Below, piece after piece: positions 23,801 to 38,800 of a DNA stretch of 64,000 bases. The number at the start of each line of letters is the position of its first letter. Positions within the stretch are counted from its first letter, which is position 1. This DNA comes from Trichuris trichiura. Lineage: Eukaryota; Nematoda; Enoplea; Trichinellida; Trichuridae. The position numbers and the translations under genes are program-made. The stretch is taken from the NCBI GenBank assembly GCA_037903355.1, contig JBAJFE010000014.1, forward strand, positions 6,262,001 to 6,326,000. The letters are read 5' to 3'. Below the pieces are notes generated by a model, which did not search any database, was not told the origin of the DNA, and worked only from the letters and a program-made list of their open reading frames with translations.

Positions 23801-26800
23801 TACCCGACCAACTTTACATGGGACAGCAGCCATCAGGTCTAATCCTGAGGCGTTGAGAGTCCCTCAGCCTCGTCATTCAGGCGGTAGACCAAGCGTCCAT
23901 TCGGCCGAACAGGACAGCGACATTACTACAACTGAGAAAAACGAGCATGCAAACGCTTTAAGTCAGACGGTTTTGAACGATCTTCAGTTCCAACTGAGCT
24001 TCATTCTTAATCCGTTCCCTTTGTCGTCCCGCTTCGGTAATACTCACACGCATTTTAACCTTTTAATTTTTAATTCCCCATTCGTCGTGAGTGTTGGATA
24101 AATTTGTTGCGCTGGACGTTAAATGTTGTCTTGAGAAAAAGTTCCGTCACCACAGAATTGAAAGAAAATTTTGTTTTGTAAATCGAGAAAGTGAGGACTT
24201 AACTTTCCAACGTTGAATAATTACACAAACGCACCGTCAGTATACATAGAACGGTAAATAATTTTCCTTTCTGAAACTGTAATTTATGGAAAGCTTCTGA
24301 GAGCGCATCCTGTTCATATAAAACTGAATGGCGTCACTGCTCACAGAAAAACCACTCCAAACTAAGTTTCGGAAGATTTTCTACCGCTTTTTCCGTTTTT
24401 TGTGTTGGTATCTGTAATTAAACAAAACAATTGCTCTAACAACGGGTGGATGAGCGGTTAGCTCCTCCAACTCACTGACAGCGAGACTAGAACATTCCGA
24501 GAGCTCTGAAATAAGCTGAATGCATTGGTTTTGAATTTTCCTTATAATCGCTCATAATCGTTGGTAGAACAACTGTTTTGTTTAATTACAGATATTAAGA
24601 CAAAAAAGAAAGGCCGCAGATCTTCCGAAACATGAAACACAATCCCGTTACGAAGCACCCTGTACCCAAACCAACTTATTCTTACTACTTGTGAACACAA
24701 ATGGACAAAAGGTTTTCTTGGACCTTTGCGCTTTCTTATCCGTTTAGCAGGTTGACTGCAAGCTAGGTAGGGGTGCTAGTGTCACTGTGACAATGTTCGA
24801 AGACGGGAGTGATGGAGATCTGAATGCGCAGCTGGTGAGTTTACAAGTTAATGTTAGCGAGACAGCTTTGGTTATAGGCGGATGCAATCGCCAAATCATA
24901 CGGAATGGTCGAAGAGTCAGATACAGTATGATTGCTGCTACTCGAGGGTGTTACTACGAAGAGTTCGACTTACATCGGTCAGTGATTTCATGTAGTTTTT
25001 GCTGAAGCAAAGCGTTGGGCGCGGCGAGCAGGAAATGGGGAGTACATGTTTTTATTGGATTACATGTGATGGTCACACGGGCGGATGCAGCGAGGCAATA
25101 TCGTTCAGAATTCTGTCGAATTCGTCATCACCGGGTCTCGCCCTCCTCCTCCTCTACATCAACTCGCAACGGAAGCGTGCTTCGGTGCATGCTGCACCTT
25201 CGCCAACGCACGCTTCGCCTGACACCACATCGATTCGACAGTTTGTGTGCGCTACGCTGGAGGGCTCCACAAAGTGCAACTTATGGTTCACTGTCAGGTG
25301 CTTGTACTGGTGTACAGCAAGGCACCTGTATGATCGCCACCCGTCCGTTACGATAGTAGTTGCTGGCCGCATGTGACACAGTATGACGGGAGGCAAGGTA
25401 TCAGACGAGCAATTATCGACGAGTACGACAAACGATTCATCAGTTTCGCGACACGTTCTGCCGAGTACCCACTGGTGCTCCGCTTTCGCAGGTGTCGCGA
25501 TCTTTCCAGTCGATAAAGTCATGCCTGTCGGTTCCACAGTTCGACTTCAAGAGCGGACCGCTTCTGTGTGATTCGGTTTAAGCTTTAGGTGCGCATCGGT
25601 TCTTTGCGTTTCGCTTTAGGCTTAAGCGAGTAACAGAGCGACTGCCTGCGGTCGAAGGGATCTTAGACCGGTCGTCCATCATCTTGAAACTTGTTCCGCA
25701 ATTGCGCTAGAATTATCCCTAGCGCAGAAGGGCCCTCAAAGAGACCGTAAGAAGGGTCTTTCGTAACTCGCCTTCACTAGAAGTGGCGGCGGCAACTTCA
25801 AAGGAGGCCAAGTGGGGGTGGAGGGCACAATGGAACGATGGCGTTTTTCCTAGCTCAACTCCCCCGGAAGTGGAGGCGGCAAATTCAAAAGCATTATGGG
25901 GCAAGAAGCGGCAAGATATGGGCTGCTGTAGAAAACTTCTTTATTGCGTTTCCATCATCTTATCTAGCGGAATGCGGATTCAGCGCGGTTACAGAGCTGT
26001 TAAGCAGCAAGAGAAGTCGGCTAGATATAGTGAATCGAGGCGACCTTAGACTGATGATGACAAAGATGCAGCCAAATATAGACAACTTGCTCTTACTGCA
26101 TCAGGCACACCCGTCACAGTAAGTAGTTTCCGTTCACGTGCAGCCACAAACTTGCGTTATAGTTTCTTTTGTATCTTTTCGTTTAAGCGTTTTCACTTCA
26201 ATCTGGTTTGTTGTCACTACAATTCTGTTTGGTATGGGTAAAAAGACAAATTGACGCACATTGTTTTTTTTCGGGAAAGGCTAATGAATGCTTCTTGCTT
26301 ATGTGACTTTATGTTCTGAAAAACGTGAGAGGAGATATGAAAGACAAGCACAAACTTTCCCATCATAAATGGTTGGTGGAAAAGCAGGAGTGATATAGTG
26401 CGTCTACCACGTGACGAAGAGTAAAAGTCTTTTCTGCAAACATTTCTCAAGAGTAGTGGTATTGCAAAAATGTTCCCACCGGGGGCGACGGAGGGAAAAG
26501 TTTGAAAACCTAATGACCTCCCGGCTACGCCACGTCCTACCTTTCAGCCAATCAGCGGACCCAAAATTGACTAATCAGAAGTGGGAGGTACTATCGCTCG
26601 GGAACGTTCACAGAGGGGTGATGGAGCGAAAAGTTTGAGAACCTGTGGTATAAAGTATGCCAGTTTTGTTGTCATGATGGCCGTTGCATTGTAAAGTTAT
26701 TCCTGTGTGTTTCATTCCAAAGTGTATTCCTGTGTTTTTGTATATAGTTTTATAGAGTGGTTAAACCAACGAGACGTTGAGAGTCTAGCGAGTTTTTTGA

Positions 26801-29800
26801 AACTTCTCATCTATCAGCTGCTTGTTTTGGGCCATTACCTGCTTCCATTAATTGGCAAGCAGTTTTACTTACATTAACCTAATTAGTGTAGTTCTTGATT
26901 TCAAGACCAGTAGAACGACCACGGAATCAAGAACTAAAGTAATAAGACTACTGGAATGACGAACATTTTGACCGATCTATTAGTTTGCATGTTAACCCTC
27001 TTTTTAAGGAATGTGTCCGGTTAAAGATACAATAGCTTTTATTCTCCGCTTTCGGGCCGCGCGTGACTCGTCTTCAGCGGTGTTTAAATTGATGTAAATG
27101 GTGAGTGCGAGGTTGGTAATAAATCAGTCTTAGCGGTTTAAAACGAATTTTTAAAGTCTTGTTTCTTGAATTTTCTTGTCTGTCAGCTGGCCGCGTTTGT
27201 TTTTGCGTATATATAGTGTCATCTTAGTAGGTGTCTGATAATTTATTTTCCGAGTTTTTCCGTTGCTATATCCAATTCCTATTTTGCGTTCCATATATGT
27301 TAAATTCGTTTCATGATGATTCCATATGTGATGTAGATTCATCCACTTCTCATGTGGACCATTTGTATTAATCAGTTTCATGTTTAACACTTGGTTCCAC
27401 GTAAGTTTTTCCATTTGTTTTATTTTTTCTCTATTTTTTTTCTTCTTATATTTTTCAGATATGGTGGTCTACTCAAAAAGTTCCATGGTTTTATAAAGTA
27501 GTGTTACCATATTTCTTCACTTCTTCCAAGTTTTCTTGCATGCAATCCGTTTAGTCAGCAGCAATTAAAGCGCGCAATAATGTTTGCCACCGTTTATTTA
27601 TTTCTGTTTCTTGATCCCGATTGTAGGTCACATTGTGCCTACGTAAAGGGCTTCTTTAAGTCTTCGTAAGCTTACATTAATTTCGTAGCATAAGACTTTC
27701 GGTTGCAGAGGCTTATTGCAGTGAGCTGCGTGTTCCACTAAAGCGGAAGCTAGTATCGCTTTTTTATGGTAACTCTTGGATCCAACATTGGTCTTCCACG
27801 AGGTGCTATTGGAGTGCCATTATTGTAGAGATTGTTTTTTGCGTTATTGTAACTAATAAGCTTCTTCATATGCTCGTTGAATCTGTGTTCTAGAGTACTG
27901 CCTGTTTCTCCAGTGTATCTTCCTCAACAAGTACATTCGATTGCGTAGACTAACCCTGTTTTTTTCAATTGTTGAGACTTTTGTTTTGTCCGCACGAAGA
28001 ATTAATATGAGGTTGGGGAAACTCTTTAAAAAAGGCTCTGAAACCTAACTGTTTTCCTAACCGGACAATCTTTTCGCCTAGTCCTACCACATACGGAACA
28101 ACTAAATACGGATTGTGCGAAGTATTTGGTTCGGGAGACTCATGGTTGCCAAGTCCGAAAACCTATTAGTTTGGACCAAATTTCGCTGACTGTCACCTCT
28201 TGGTCATTATTGTCCGTACAGTTATGTCACGTATGCAGGGATTCCTTAATATGTGTAAGATTTAGATGCTTTTCACGACAGAACTTTTGGATGAAGATCA
28301 CAAGGGCAATGGATCCATGAGAAAATAATTTTTCCAAATTTTCGATGTCTCAATGGAGGAAGATTTTGAGCGTAATGGCACAGAACAAGCAGTTGATAGG
28401 CGAACCTTTCGAAAATTGCGCAAAACTATCACTAACTGGTTAGATTAACTATACTATAAAACAACATACAATAATACACTTTAACTTCACAAAGCAACAG
28501 TCACTATTAGAACAAAACTGGCACATTTCCCACAAATGAAACTCTCAGATTGAGAAAGCAGTATCATGGCATCAATTTTTCCCAACTGCCCTCTTACGCT
28601 CATGATGCGTCGAGCTTAGATCCTCAAGCTCCGGACGAAAAGTCCTCACATATAACGGTAATAAAAGTTCACACTACGAAAAGTTATCAACCCGTTACAA
28701 AGAATTACGTATTCAGTGCTGCTTAGATTGGTGAAACGGGGAACACGTTAGAGTGCAGACTTGAAGAACACATTAAGTGCCTCACTTAACATAATAACGT
28801 AAGAAACAATTTTCGAAGGATTGACGTGACATGCAAGTGCTTTAACCCGTGGACATCTTGGGTCGTCTTAAATTAGTAACAACATTAAAATGTGGAAGTA
28901 GGGGGTTGGAGTTGTTTAAAAAACTCCACCCCCTTTAACTCTCTTTTACGCTTAACTTTTATGCCAACCCCCTTCTTCACTTTAACTTTGTTACTCATTT
29001 AAAACGATCCAAGATCTCCACGGTTTAAACGCTTGTTCTGGACCATGCCATGCCAGGATTCGCTCTGTCAGTTTTCACGCGCCGAGAAATAAACGTTGAA
29101 CGGGTAGTTTGTCCGTACTGTAACCCTAGCAATCTTATGTGTATGCAAAAGCTTTGTATTTCAATGGCAAGCTTAATACTGCTTTTAAGCGGAACGTACT
29201 GGAAGATATAAAAGCTGCGGAAACCGTATTATTTCTAAGCAGTAAAATCGACTCCACCTTTAAGATAAATAAAAACGTCAATACTTACTTGGCTTGACTA
29301 ACTGCTGCGCAGAACTGTGGTCGGACATTTTCAGCTTTAGATCCAGCAAAAGGAGACCACAACAGAACATCGCATTAGGCGAAGGCCTTTCTGAATAATC
29401 CATGTAGTAAATTATGCACTTTGTACAATGAAGAACTGTTTTAACTTACGCCTTGAACTTGATACATTGTGACCATTCTCCTTAATCGCATTGCTGTGAG
29501 CAAATATTGTATCAGCTGACTGTTGTCGTAGGACAAAATTATCAAATTGCTGCGTTAAACGAGCTAATGCGAAATTGAAATTCAAATCCTCCATCTCCTT
29601 CAGAGCAGAGCCCAACTGAAACCACAGGAAAGAATCTGGATTAGTGTCCACGTCCACATTTATTTTTTCTAGAAGTTTGTTCAACAAACTGGCAAGATCC
29701 ACGCTTTCTGCCTCCACGAAAGAGTATCCTAGAAAAGGCAAAACAATACTGTTAATCAGTTTCAACATCGAACAAGTTCACCGTCTAAGTATCTCTCCAC

Positions 29801-32800
29801 AAGTAAACGCACGTACAACAAGCAAATTCGCTCACTGCTGGGTTCCTTCTTATGCATTTCCGCTAGCACTTTGTCAGCATCTGACGTTAGGCAACCCTAA
29901 AATTAGGTTATCAATTAGGAGCAAAGCATTTCTATAAAATTGCTCCGGAACAATTTATACTAACACGAACAGCATTTGCACTCTGATATTTTGCGCTGGT
30001 TATAGAACAATCAGATTTAGCGAACTCCGCAACGAAAGATTCATAAAAACCAAACGGCCTGCTGCTTTAAGCAGAGGTGTTCTAATAGCTCTGACAACTC
30101 TTCATTCGTTTTCGTACTACAGGTTAACCAAAGCCGCTTTTATTTTTACTGTTCTGATTATCTGGCCCGCTATGAATTTGCCAATTCCAGTTCTCCTATC
30201 TGCATTGTTCAGTCGCCGTAACTTTCGTGGTCATGAATTTAGGGATTTATAGTGAACATGAAAATTTCCCGTTTTTTGTAAAACTTACTGGATACGTTCA
30301 GACCTCGGCTTATCAGAGGTAGAAACTTTCGAAATATAGGTCATTCTGGGATAAAAAGGCTTCTAAGAAATGGCGTTTTACCACCAGGTTAAGAAATTAC
30401 GCAAAGCAAACATGAGAATCAAGAAAGCTAGTGGTGGACTTCGCATGTCCATCTAAGACAACAGAGATTAGAATGGCTGGTTACGGTTGTTTTAACTGAA
30501 AAGTACAAGTAAGTTCCAAATGCCAACCGACAATGTAATCGTGGTCGAATCAGCGAGGTTGTCAGCAAACCAGACATCTGTGGCGCAAAGTCATGCAGGC
30601 TAATGAAAAATGGCCGTATCATTGCATAAGTATGCATCACACAGACTCTTCCAGTGTAGTCTTAATTCGAACTTCATGCTGTCGTAATGGCCATGCATGA
30701 GACGTTATCGACTAAAATGATTTTTAAGCCTACTGAAGCCATAACGCCAGGGTCTACTGCTATAAAATCGTAACAATTCTTCACGATGTTTCAGAGATGT
30801 GGCTGTTGAGTAACCGAATAGAAACAATATCCTGTTTTTATTAAATCCTGAACAATAAAAGTCGATGACGATCCCTGAGAAACTGAAAGAACTACGCATT
30901 TGTGCCCAGCCTCATCTTCTATACTCATCTGATATCCCGGAATCTGCTGAACATTTTTTCCAGCAATTGTAGCATTTTAGCACCACAAAACAAAAAGTAC
31001 TTTGATTAGCTTTTGGCCTGGGTGTCAAGACTTTCTTCCATTTGTATGACTTCCCATAGCGCACGCTGGGACAAATGTGTTACTTCCGTTAGCCCATACT
31101 ACGACGAATAAGGTGACCGTTCTGAGAAAATTTAGGCACTTAAATGCAGCCTCCAACAAAATTTCAGTTCTCTAGCAAAATTCTTATAAAATAAATGCAA
31201 CAGAACCTTGACTATCCAGATCGTCTGGGAAACGAAAATTTTCAAACCTATCCAAAAAAAGTCAAAACATTTGGAGGTGTTCGTTTTCAGAATACTATGC
31301 CGTGATTTTTCTTAAAAGTATGTTCCGTTTCTAAAAAAGAAGCTGTCGTTCTAACATTTCCTTAATCCAAAAGTTCCCATACAGATTCTCTGAGAACAGA
31401 AATAACTTGCTTTTCTCTGCTACTGCAAGCTTTACTGATCTTCCTGCTTTACTGTTACCTTTATTAATAGAATTCCGTTACTTTCGCTTTCTTTCCTTCT
31501 TCAAAGCTTCGCAATTTAACGTTTATAAAATAAACGTTATTTTAAAGAATGGGTTGTGAATCGCAAAAATTTTTCAAGAAACGTTTACATACACTTCTTT
31601 CTGCAAAAATTGCGTGGCAATTTCTGCAACTAGGGAGGCCAGTGGAGGAAAACGTTTGGTACAGTCATTACAAAAAAGTCATAGGTAATAATGATTTTAC
31701 GTAGAGGCGAATCAGCTCACTCTTTGGCCAAAGAATATGGAGTTGAAACTTCAGCAACATCTGGTTTTAAACATTGGAAATAAAACATCACATTAGCGCT
31801 TGGCTAGAGAAGATTCTAGCCTGAAGCGCATGGTTACAGAGACATGTTTGAACGAAGAAATCGAGCAAACTTTACGTCAATAGCTTATCCAGACCAATAC
31901 TGAACCGTATACTCATTATCTTGTCCTCTATTATGCGCAAAAGTGCCCAACTTTAATCCTAGTTTGATCGGACCCACAAATTTTCTACTCGCTCTGGTTG
32001 CCTTGAAAACTTTAAAAGGTGGCATAGTGCTCGAGAATTTGGAATTCAAGGAGATACGTTTTCAGCAGACAGAACTTCTGCCAGCAAATCGAACAGAAAC
32101 ATGAGGCGATATTTAGCGGAGAAAGAATATGACAAGGATTTCACTTATAATGTGGATGGCAGAGGACTAGATTGGAAAGCTCCTCCAAAGGTCAATTGCT
32201 TCTCCCAAGAAAAAGAGTACTTCGTAGGTTCAAAGAGAATAGAGAGCGCGTAACTCTAGAAACAGGCAAATTTTTCCACCAGGCATATTCCACTAAATTT
32301 AATCAGAACAGCAAAGAAGCGTAACATTCCAAAAATATTAAGAATCTGTTAATTGTAAACGGCCAATAGAAAAATATACGAAAAAACACTGAAACTTAGA
32401 AATTTGGTTTAAAGAGGCATTTACACTTTAAAGTGAAAATTCACATAGCTCTGCTCGAAAAAAAGAACGATTATGCCATTATTGGTAGATAACGCTCCCT
32501 TGCACCCAATCCGCAGAACGTCTGATGAAATTGCGACTTTTCTCGCCTAATTTTACCTCCATAATACAACCGATGGACCAAGATTTAGTTGAAAATCTGA
32601 AAGGCGCATATGGACAACAGCTGCTCAGGCACTTTTCGTTGTCAGAAAGTAACAATGTAGAATCCGAAACGACGTCCACACATCCTACATAAACATGCGA
32701 AAGAAAAAACTCTGAAACGAGCTCTAATATAAAATGGCTTTGATGGGTTGTTGCTATGTGATGGCAGAAAGCTGAGACTCCATAAACAGTCACCATTTTG

Positions 32801-35800
32801 AAGATGATGATGATTACAATTTAAGAACGTGCAAACTCTTCGAGCGATACAACTTTCGAAAGTTTCGAAGTTGTTCCGTAAAGGATTGAAAGGTAAACAG
32901 AATGCGATGCTAAAACTTGCGTTTGAAAAGTAGACGTGGCTTAGCTGCTACTAACGGTTTACAGCTTTGAAATAAACATACAGGGGTTTCCCGACTTGTT
33001 CCATGGGTTCCATACCTGAACATCTTCGGTTCAAAACGCGTATTTTGTTCTTATTGGATAACAATCGCGAAAGAATTGCAAAAGCTCATCGCCAGTTTGA
33101 AGATGCTCTCGCCTGCTACAAAAAAACAGAAAGAAATACGGAAGAATAAAGAAACAAAACTGGATGCCTTTTTAAAGCAGCTTGTCTGGCATACCACCAG
33201 TTATTACATGAACGCCCTTTCCTAGCTATCATTGAGTCAGGATGAGAAAGACGTTCATGCTGCTGTTGCTATAGCATTACCATCTTCTTGCAAACATTAA
33301 TGGGTGTACTGAAAGCTGTTACCGATCGATGAGCTTCCGCATAAATACATATATATATATACATTAATAGTTGCCATGCAAGGAAATTAACTTTATTAGC
33401 TCTCAAACAGAATTGCAGTATTATAAGACAGGCTTTTACAACATGATTTGTCTAACTGTAAACCAATTCAAGAATTTAAAATTGTTAAAACCGGCTCTGC
33501 AAACTGCTGACGTTTAATAGGTTCTAATTTTCAGTATGGACTTGCTGAAGTTCATTGCATCTGTTTCGCCGTAAGGGACTCCCACCGTGTTCGTTTAGCG
33601 TGCCGATGCTGAAACCCGTTGAATCCTGCGCCGTTCAACCTCATCTTAAGCGTATTCCTAAGCTTAAAAGTATACCAATGACCGCAATTAACCAATGTGC
33701 AGAGAAAAGCAATAGTGAAACTCACACACAGGGAACTGATCCATTCTTGTTCGGCATTAAATGCATTGATTAGGCGTCTCGAACTACGACGATTACCACT
33801 TATGAACCAACGCATGCAACGAAATGGTGTTGTGTGCCAGAGTCTCCTGTATGGCAGTTGTTTATAGTGCACTTTTCGAAGTGCCATCGCTTAGTTCCAA
33901 CTTTCATTTCACGAAAGGTTCTGTCAAGCTCTTCCCATCAATCACGTAGATGATGATCGAATAATGAACAGGTGCCATCAGTTATCCTACTTATGACTAA
34001 GTTTTTACACTTAAAAACGTGTTTAAGAAAGAGCTTACACTAAAAAACGCAAAACAAAGGAAAACGATAAAAGTTTTCAGTTATCTGAACTAGCCCGGTC
34101 CTATTTAGTCTGCATTATCGAGGTTCTACAGTACAAGATTGACTGTTCGTTGCAGAGCTTTCACAACTTCCGTTTTTATTTTAGAGACTTTGACTGAAGT
34201 GACGAGACACACGACTAAGTCTGAGATCTATTTCGCTGTTTATAAAACCGGACATGTCTACGAAAGATAGGATACTCTGTTATTCGTTTTTGCACATGGG
34301 ATTACTAAAACCGTTTTTTGTTGTCTGACCGCTCAAGCTATATACAGCAAAACCCTTGTAAGTTGACCCCCCAACAGACTCGGGGAAACTGGTCAACATA
34401 GGAGGTGGTCAACATATAGGAAGCGGGTATAAGTGGCTCGGCTAACGTGCGGACAAATCAACTGATCAAAATTCGATCAACTTAGGGAGGTGGTCATCAT
34501 ATAGGAGTGGTCAACTTCTGGGGTTTTATTGTATGTAAAAGCTTAAGACGGGGCCAGAACTTTCTCAAACGTTGCACTACTTTCGTAAAGACACGGACGA
34601 CCACGTTCGTTGTTAAACAATGAGATACTAACGGAGCAGTTTGAAGATGAAGAGAAATAACATGCCTGCAACGTCGATTAGCATATTCTTAGCACATGCC
34701 TTAGAAAAAATTTGAAGAAGACCATAAATTATGCAGTATTACTCTGCCGGCATTAGCTAGTTCTGGGAAACTGAGGCTACCTAGGTACGCTTCTCAGCAA
34801 GACTATAAACTTGAAAACTGCAAACTCACCAATACGTTAACTAAGCGTTGCGAAATGGCGAAAGTAAAGCTGCTAATCGCACTGCATTATCGAAACGAAT
34901 TTTACTGCTTCAGATATCTCAGAACCCATTAGGCAAGCTATCAAATACACGGCAAATAAAACGGTTAAAAGAGGATTAGGTCTTTCCAAAAACGGTGTTC
35001 TACATTCTGTCGTGCATTAATGTCGCACAATTTTTTCGTGAAGTTTACTCAGCTTCATATACAAGGATTGTTTGAAACGTTCCCGAAAAAATTAAATAAA
35101 AAGTTCATTTCCAATGATACGGTGTTTCCCTTATAATATGGCCACTCCTGAAAATATGCCACAGCACTACTGTTAGGGTGCTCTTTAGTATAAGCTTCAC
35201 CCTGGAAATAAGACCCAGTTGCGATCGTCCGCCAGAGATGCATATTTAGCAAGTCCGCTGAAAAATGTGACGGGCGTAACGTATCTTAAAATAGTTTGTG
35301 TCTGGTTAAACTACTGTACTGTAGATTTTACGAGTAAAGTGCTTTGGTACATCCGCGTTTGTAGTGACCTTTGACCCAATCCGTCAGAATGAATTCTCCC
35401 AGTGATTTTTCCTATTTTGTGTGCAACAGAGGCAAAAGTGCAATTTTGCTTGGAAAAGGGAATAATATTTTCGCTCTAAGGCAAGATGCCTGCAGAAAGG
35501 AACAGTTATAGTGTCGAGTACAAGAAAGAAATCGTGTAGGACTCCCAGGGCAGGAATCTGACGGCCTTACGCAAACATAAGAAGCTCGATCTCCGAATAG
35601 TTAGAAAATAGCAAGCACAATACAATAAACTCCGTGAAAATGGACCAGGGAAATGCAAAGAAGCGTAACTGTGGATCAGATCAGCAACTACTATTTCCTC
35701 ATCTCGAGAATATTATTTGTGAATGGATTGCTGACAGGAGAGCACACGCTTTCACGCACGACATTCAGGAGTTTGCCCTTTCAATTGCATTACACTTAGA

Positions 35801-38800
35801 GATATCCAAGGAAAAATTCAAAGCGTCACAGCACTGCCTCGATAGCTTCCTTCAGCGACAAGAACTATCACTAAGGAAACGACAACATTGTTCAAGCTTG
35901 AAGATACTGAAGTTATTAAACGTTCATTTGCGTTCAAATCCTTTGCTGACAGAATCGATTTTTCCAAGTATCAACTGTCCCACATAATTGCTATGGATAA
36001 AACTGCGGTGTTTATGGGTCAACGATTTCAAGTAACGGTTGACCGTAGGGAACCTCGTTAATCTAAATTCTTTCTACTGGTTACGAAAACGCACGCGTCA
36101 CTTGCATTTTGGCAACCCGTTTGGACGGAAAGTCCCTCCCCTAATCATTACAAAGGGAAAGAAAAAGGAAATCGAGCGTTTTATGCTCTTCAAACCAAAA
36201 AAGACTGGTGCATATAGTCGGCTAAATGAGGGTCGATAAGGAAGTAGGTCGATTTATTGCAGCCACTTATTTTGTGAGGTGGCTAAAGAGGAATGATAGT
36301 CTGGAATTCAGCTAGCATTCACTGCTCTAAAGAGATGAAGAACAGTTTCTTTCAGAGAGAAGAATAGATCTGGTAACGATTCCGGCCGGAATGACTGCCT
36401 ACCTTCAGACTCCTCATTGGAATAAACAAGCCATTGAAAGACAATTTGCGCGACGAAATCAATTACTACACTGAAAATGAAATGGAGAGAAATCAGCGTG
36501 GAAACTTTATGAGGCCCAGGTTGTAAGGCAGGGGTGGGGAACGTCTGGCCCGCGAGACCATTTTCCGCCCACGCGCTGGGGCAACCGCACATGGATGCAA
36601 GATTCAGTGAAATGTGATTGTGGGAGGTTATTTTTCATAAAGCGATAAACGTATTTTATGTGAATCCTAGTAAAAGGATAAATCTTGCGTAACAAGCAGG
36701 GGGCATCAGGCTGGCTAGGAAGACTGCGTTGCTGACAGCTCTCCGTCGAGAAACCGACATTGTTAGTAGTCGGTGACGAGCAGTAGGCGCCACTATAGTG
36801 TGTGTGCGCGCGTTAAGTAGCGTGGATCATTGCTTTGTTCGAGATAACGACTGTCCAGCTTGCTAGAGCACTTCTGCTTTTTTTGCTCTCAGTAGTCACT
36901 GGCATCGTTCCCGCCTTCTCTCTCGCTATCATTCTCGTCGGTTTGCGCCGGCCGCCTGTCCTTTACGTCTTCGAAGTACAATAAGGTTATTTCATTCCCT
37001 GTAGTTGCGATTAGGTTCTTGACAACTGAGTTGCGGAATTGTCTCAAAATTCTGTCTTTTATATAAGAGTTTCCTCACCAGGGAAAAGCAGTTCCAAGCA
37101 TCCCATTAGGGGTGACTTAATTAACATACGTGCAAATAATGCAGGCTGTTTTTCGTTTAAGTATGCTATACGGCCCGCGACACCAAAAAGTTTCCCCACC
37201 CCTGTCGTAGAGCATTACCAACACAGCTTTTAGTGATTTTGTCCCATCAGTTCTTCACCCAAGACGCAACGCCTTACGACAGGAGTGGGGAACCTTTTTG
37301 CTGCCGCGGGCCGTTCAGGCGTTTATAAGATCATTCGCGGGCCGTAGAAAACGCTGAACTGAAAAACGTAGCCTGCTTTGTTTGCAAGTGTGTTCATTTA
37401 AGTCACCTCTCTAACAAAACAATAAGGCGAGATAAGAATAATACTTTGGGTCGGTAGGCGGCCAATGCGCCCGCTAGCGCCGCCTACTGCTTGCCTGCGA
37501 AGACTAACGACACCAGTTTGACGGCACGGAGCCGAGAGCAAGGCAGTCTTCTTAGCCAGCCTGACGATCCCTGCTTGTTACGCAAGATTTATGTTATTGC
37601 TAGGATTCACATGCGAAATGTTTATCGCATTATGAAAAATAACTTCCCACAGTCACATTTCATTGAATCTCGCATCCATGTGCGGTTGCCCCAGCGCATG
37701 GGCGGAAAATGGTCTCGGGGGCCGGACGTTCCCCACCCCTGCTTTAGGAGCAGCTTGTACCACTCCGGCCCGGCAAGAGATAAGGCTACTTTTCCGTGCA
37801 AGTTCAAAGATAACGGAGATAAAATTAAACATGTTTTGGCCATCGATTGGCGTCCTGTTAGACACTGCACCGTCTTTCCGGGAACTTTCTGAGCATCCCT
37901 CGTATATAAGCCAACTCAGAATTAGTATACCTTCAGTCGCACACAAAGGTTGTGCTGTCAAATTGAAGCTCGCGAGAACGAGAAGCTTACCTCTAAAATA
38001 TACTTCGCATATTTTTCTTTCACGTCGAGACTCACATCATCTTTCAGCGTTAATATATCGTAGCATTTTTTCGCGAATACTGCCGTTTCATGTTGGCACG
38101 GCACTTTTGCCAATAATGTATCAAGAATTTGGTCAACGATGCGACTGAACTCGCCCAGTTTGTCACCTTTACTAATGAAACTTTCAACTTCTTTTACTGC
38201 CTGTAAAGCAAAACCATTACAGGAAAAACAAATACTTATACGCTTACCTCTTCCACTTTTTTCAGTTTGACAAGGACTTGAAACAGCTTTTCTACATGCA
38301 CGGTCTCCTGTCCGCTGAAATCAGTATTCTGTGGGTGGACCATTTTTAACATAATTGTGTTTCTTTACCTTATTATGCGGTAACGAAAAATGACTTAGAT
38401 TCAATAAAAATCAAGCAGACATTAATTTACAAGTACCAGACAAATAAAGTAGATATCCGTGAAAAACACTGCGCTGGTCAACACTGCCTTGGAAGAATTA
38501 CTCATTAAACTTTCTCACTTCAAAAATGCAAGTATCATGCTTGCTGCGTACAGCAAGGCAAAAGCTTCATCATCTCAAAATCGCTATTACTTAGAAACGG
38601 GTCAGAAAAAATTCATCTTCTTCGAGTGGTTTAAGCGGCATGAACATACAAGGCAACACTCTGAAGAAGATAGGGAACAGTTACTAACTTCGTGTTTGCT
38701 ATGGAGCTTCCCGAATAGACCCGCCGAAAGTTACCAAGCACAGGTGTGTCCCGCTTCACGAAGGCTGAGGGGACTGGATTAGTTAAAGCGGAGAAGTAAT

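Noticed and set aside
35055..35252. Minus-strand open frame as a SKI3 exon
   Set aside because: The sequence is the terminal region of the pogo copies (also at 62530-62610), not a TPR exon.
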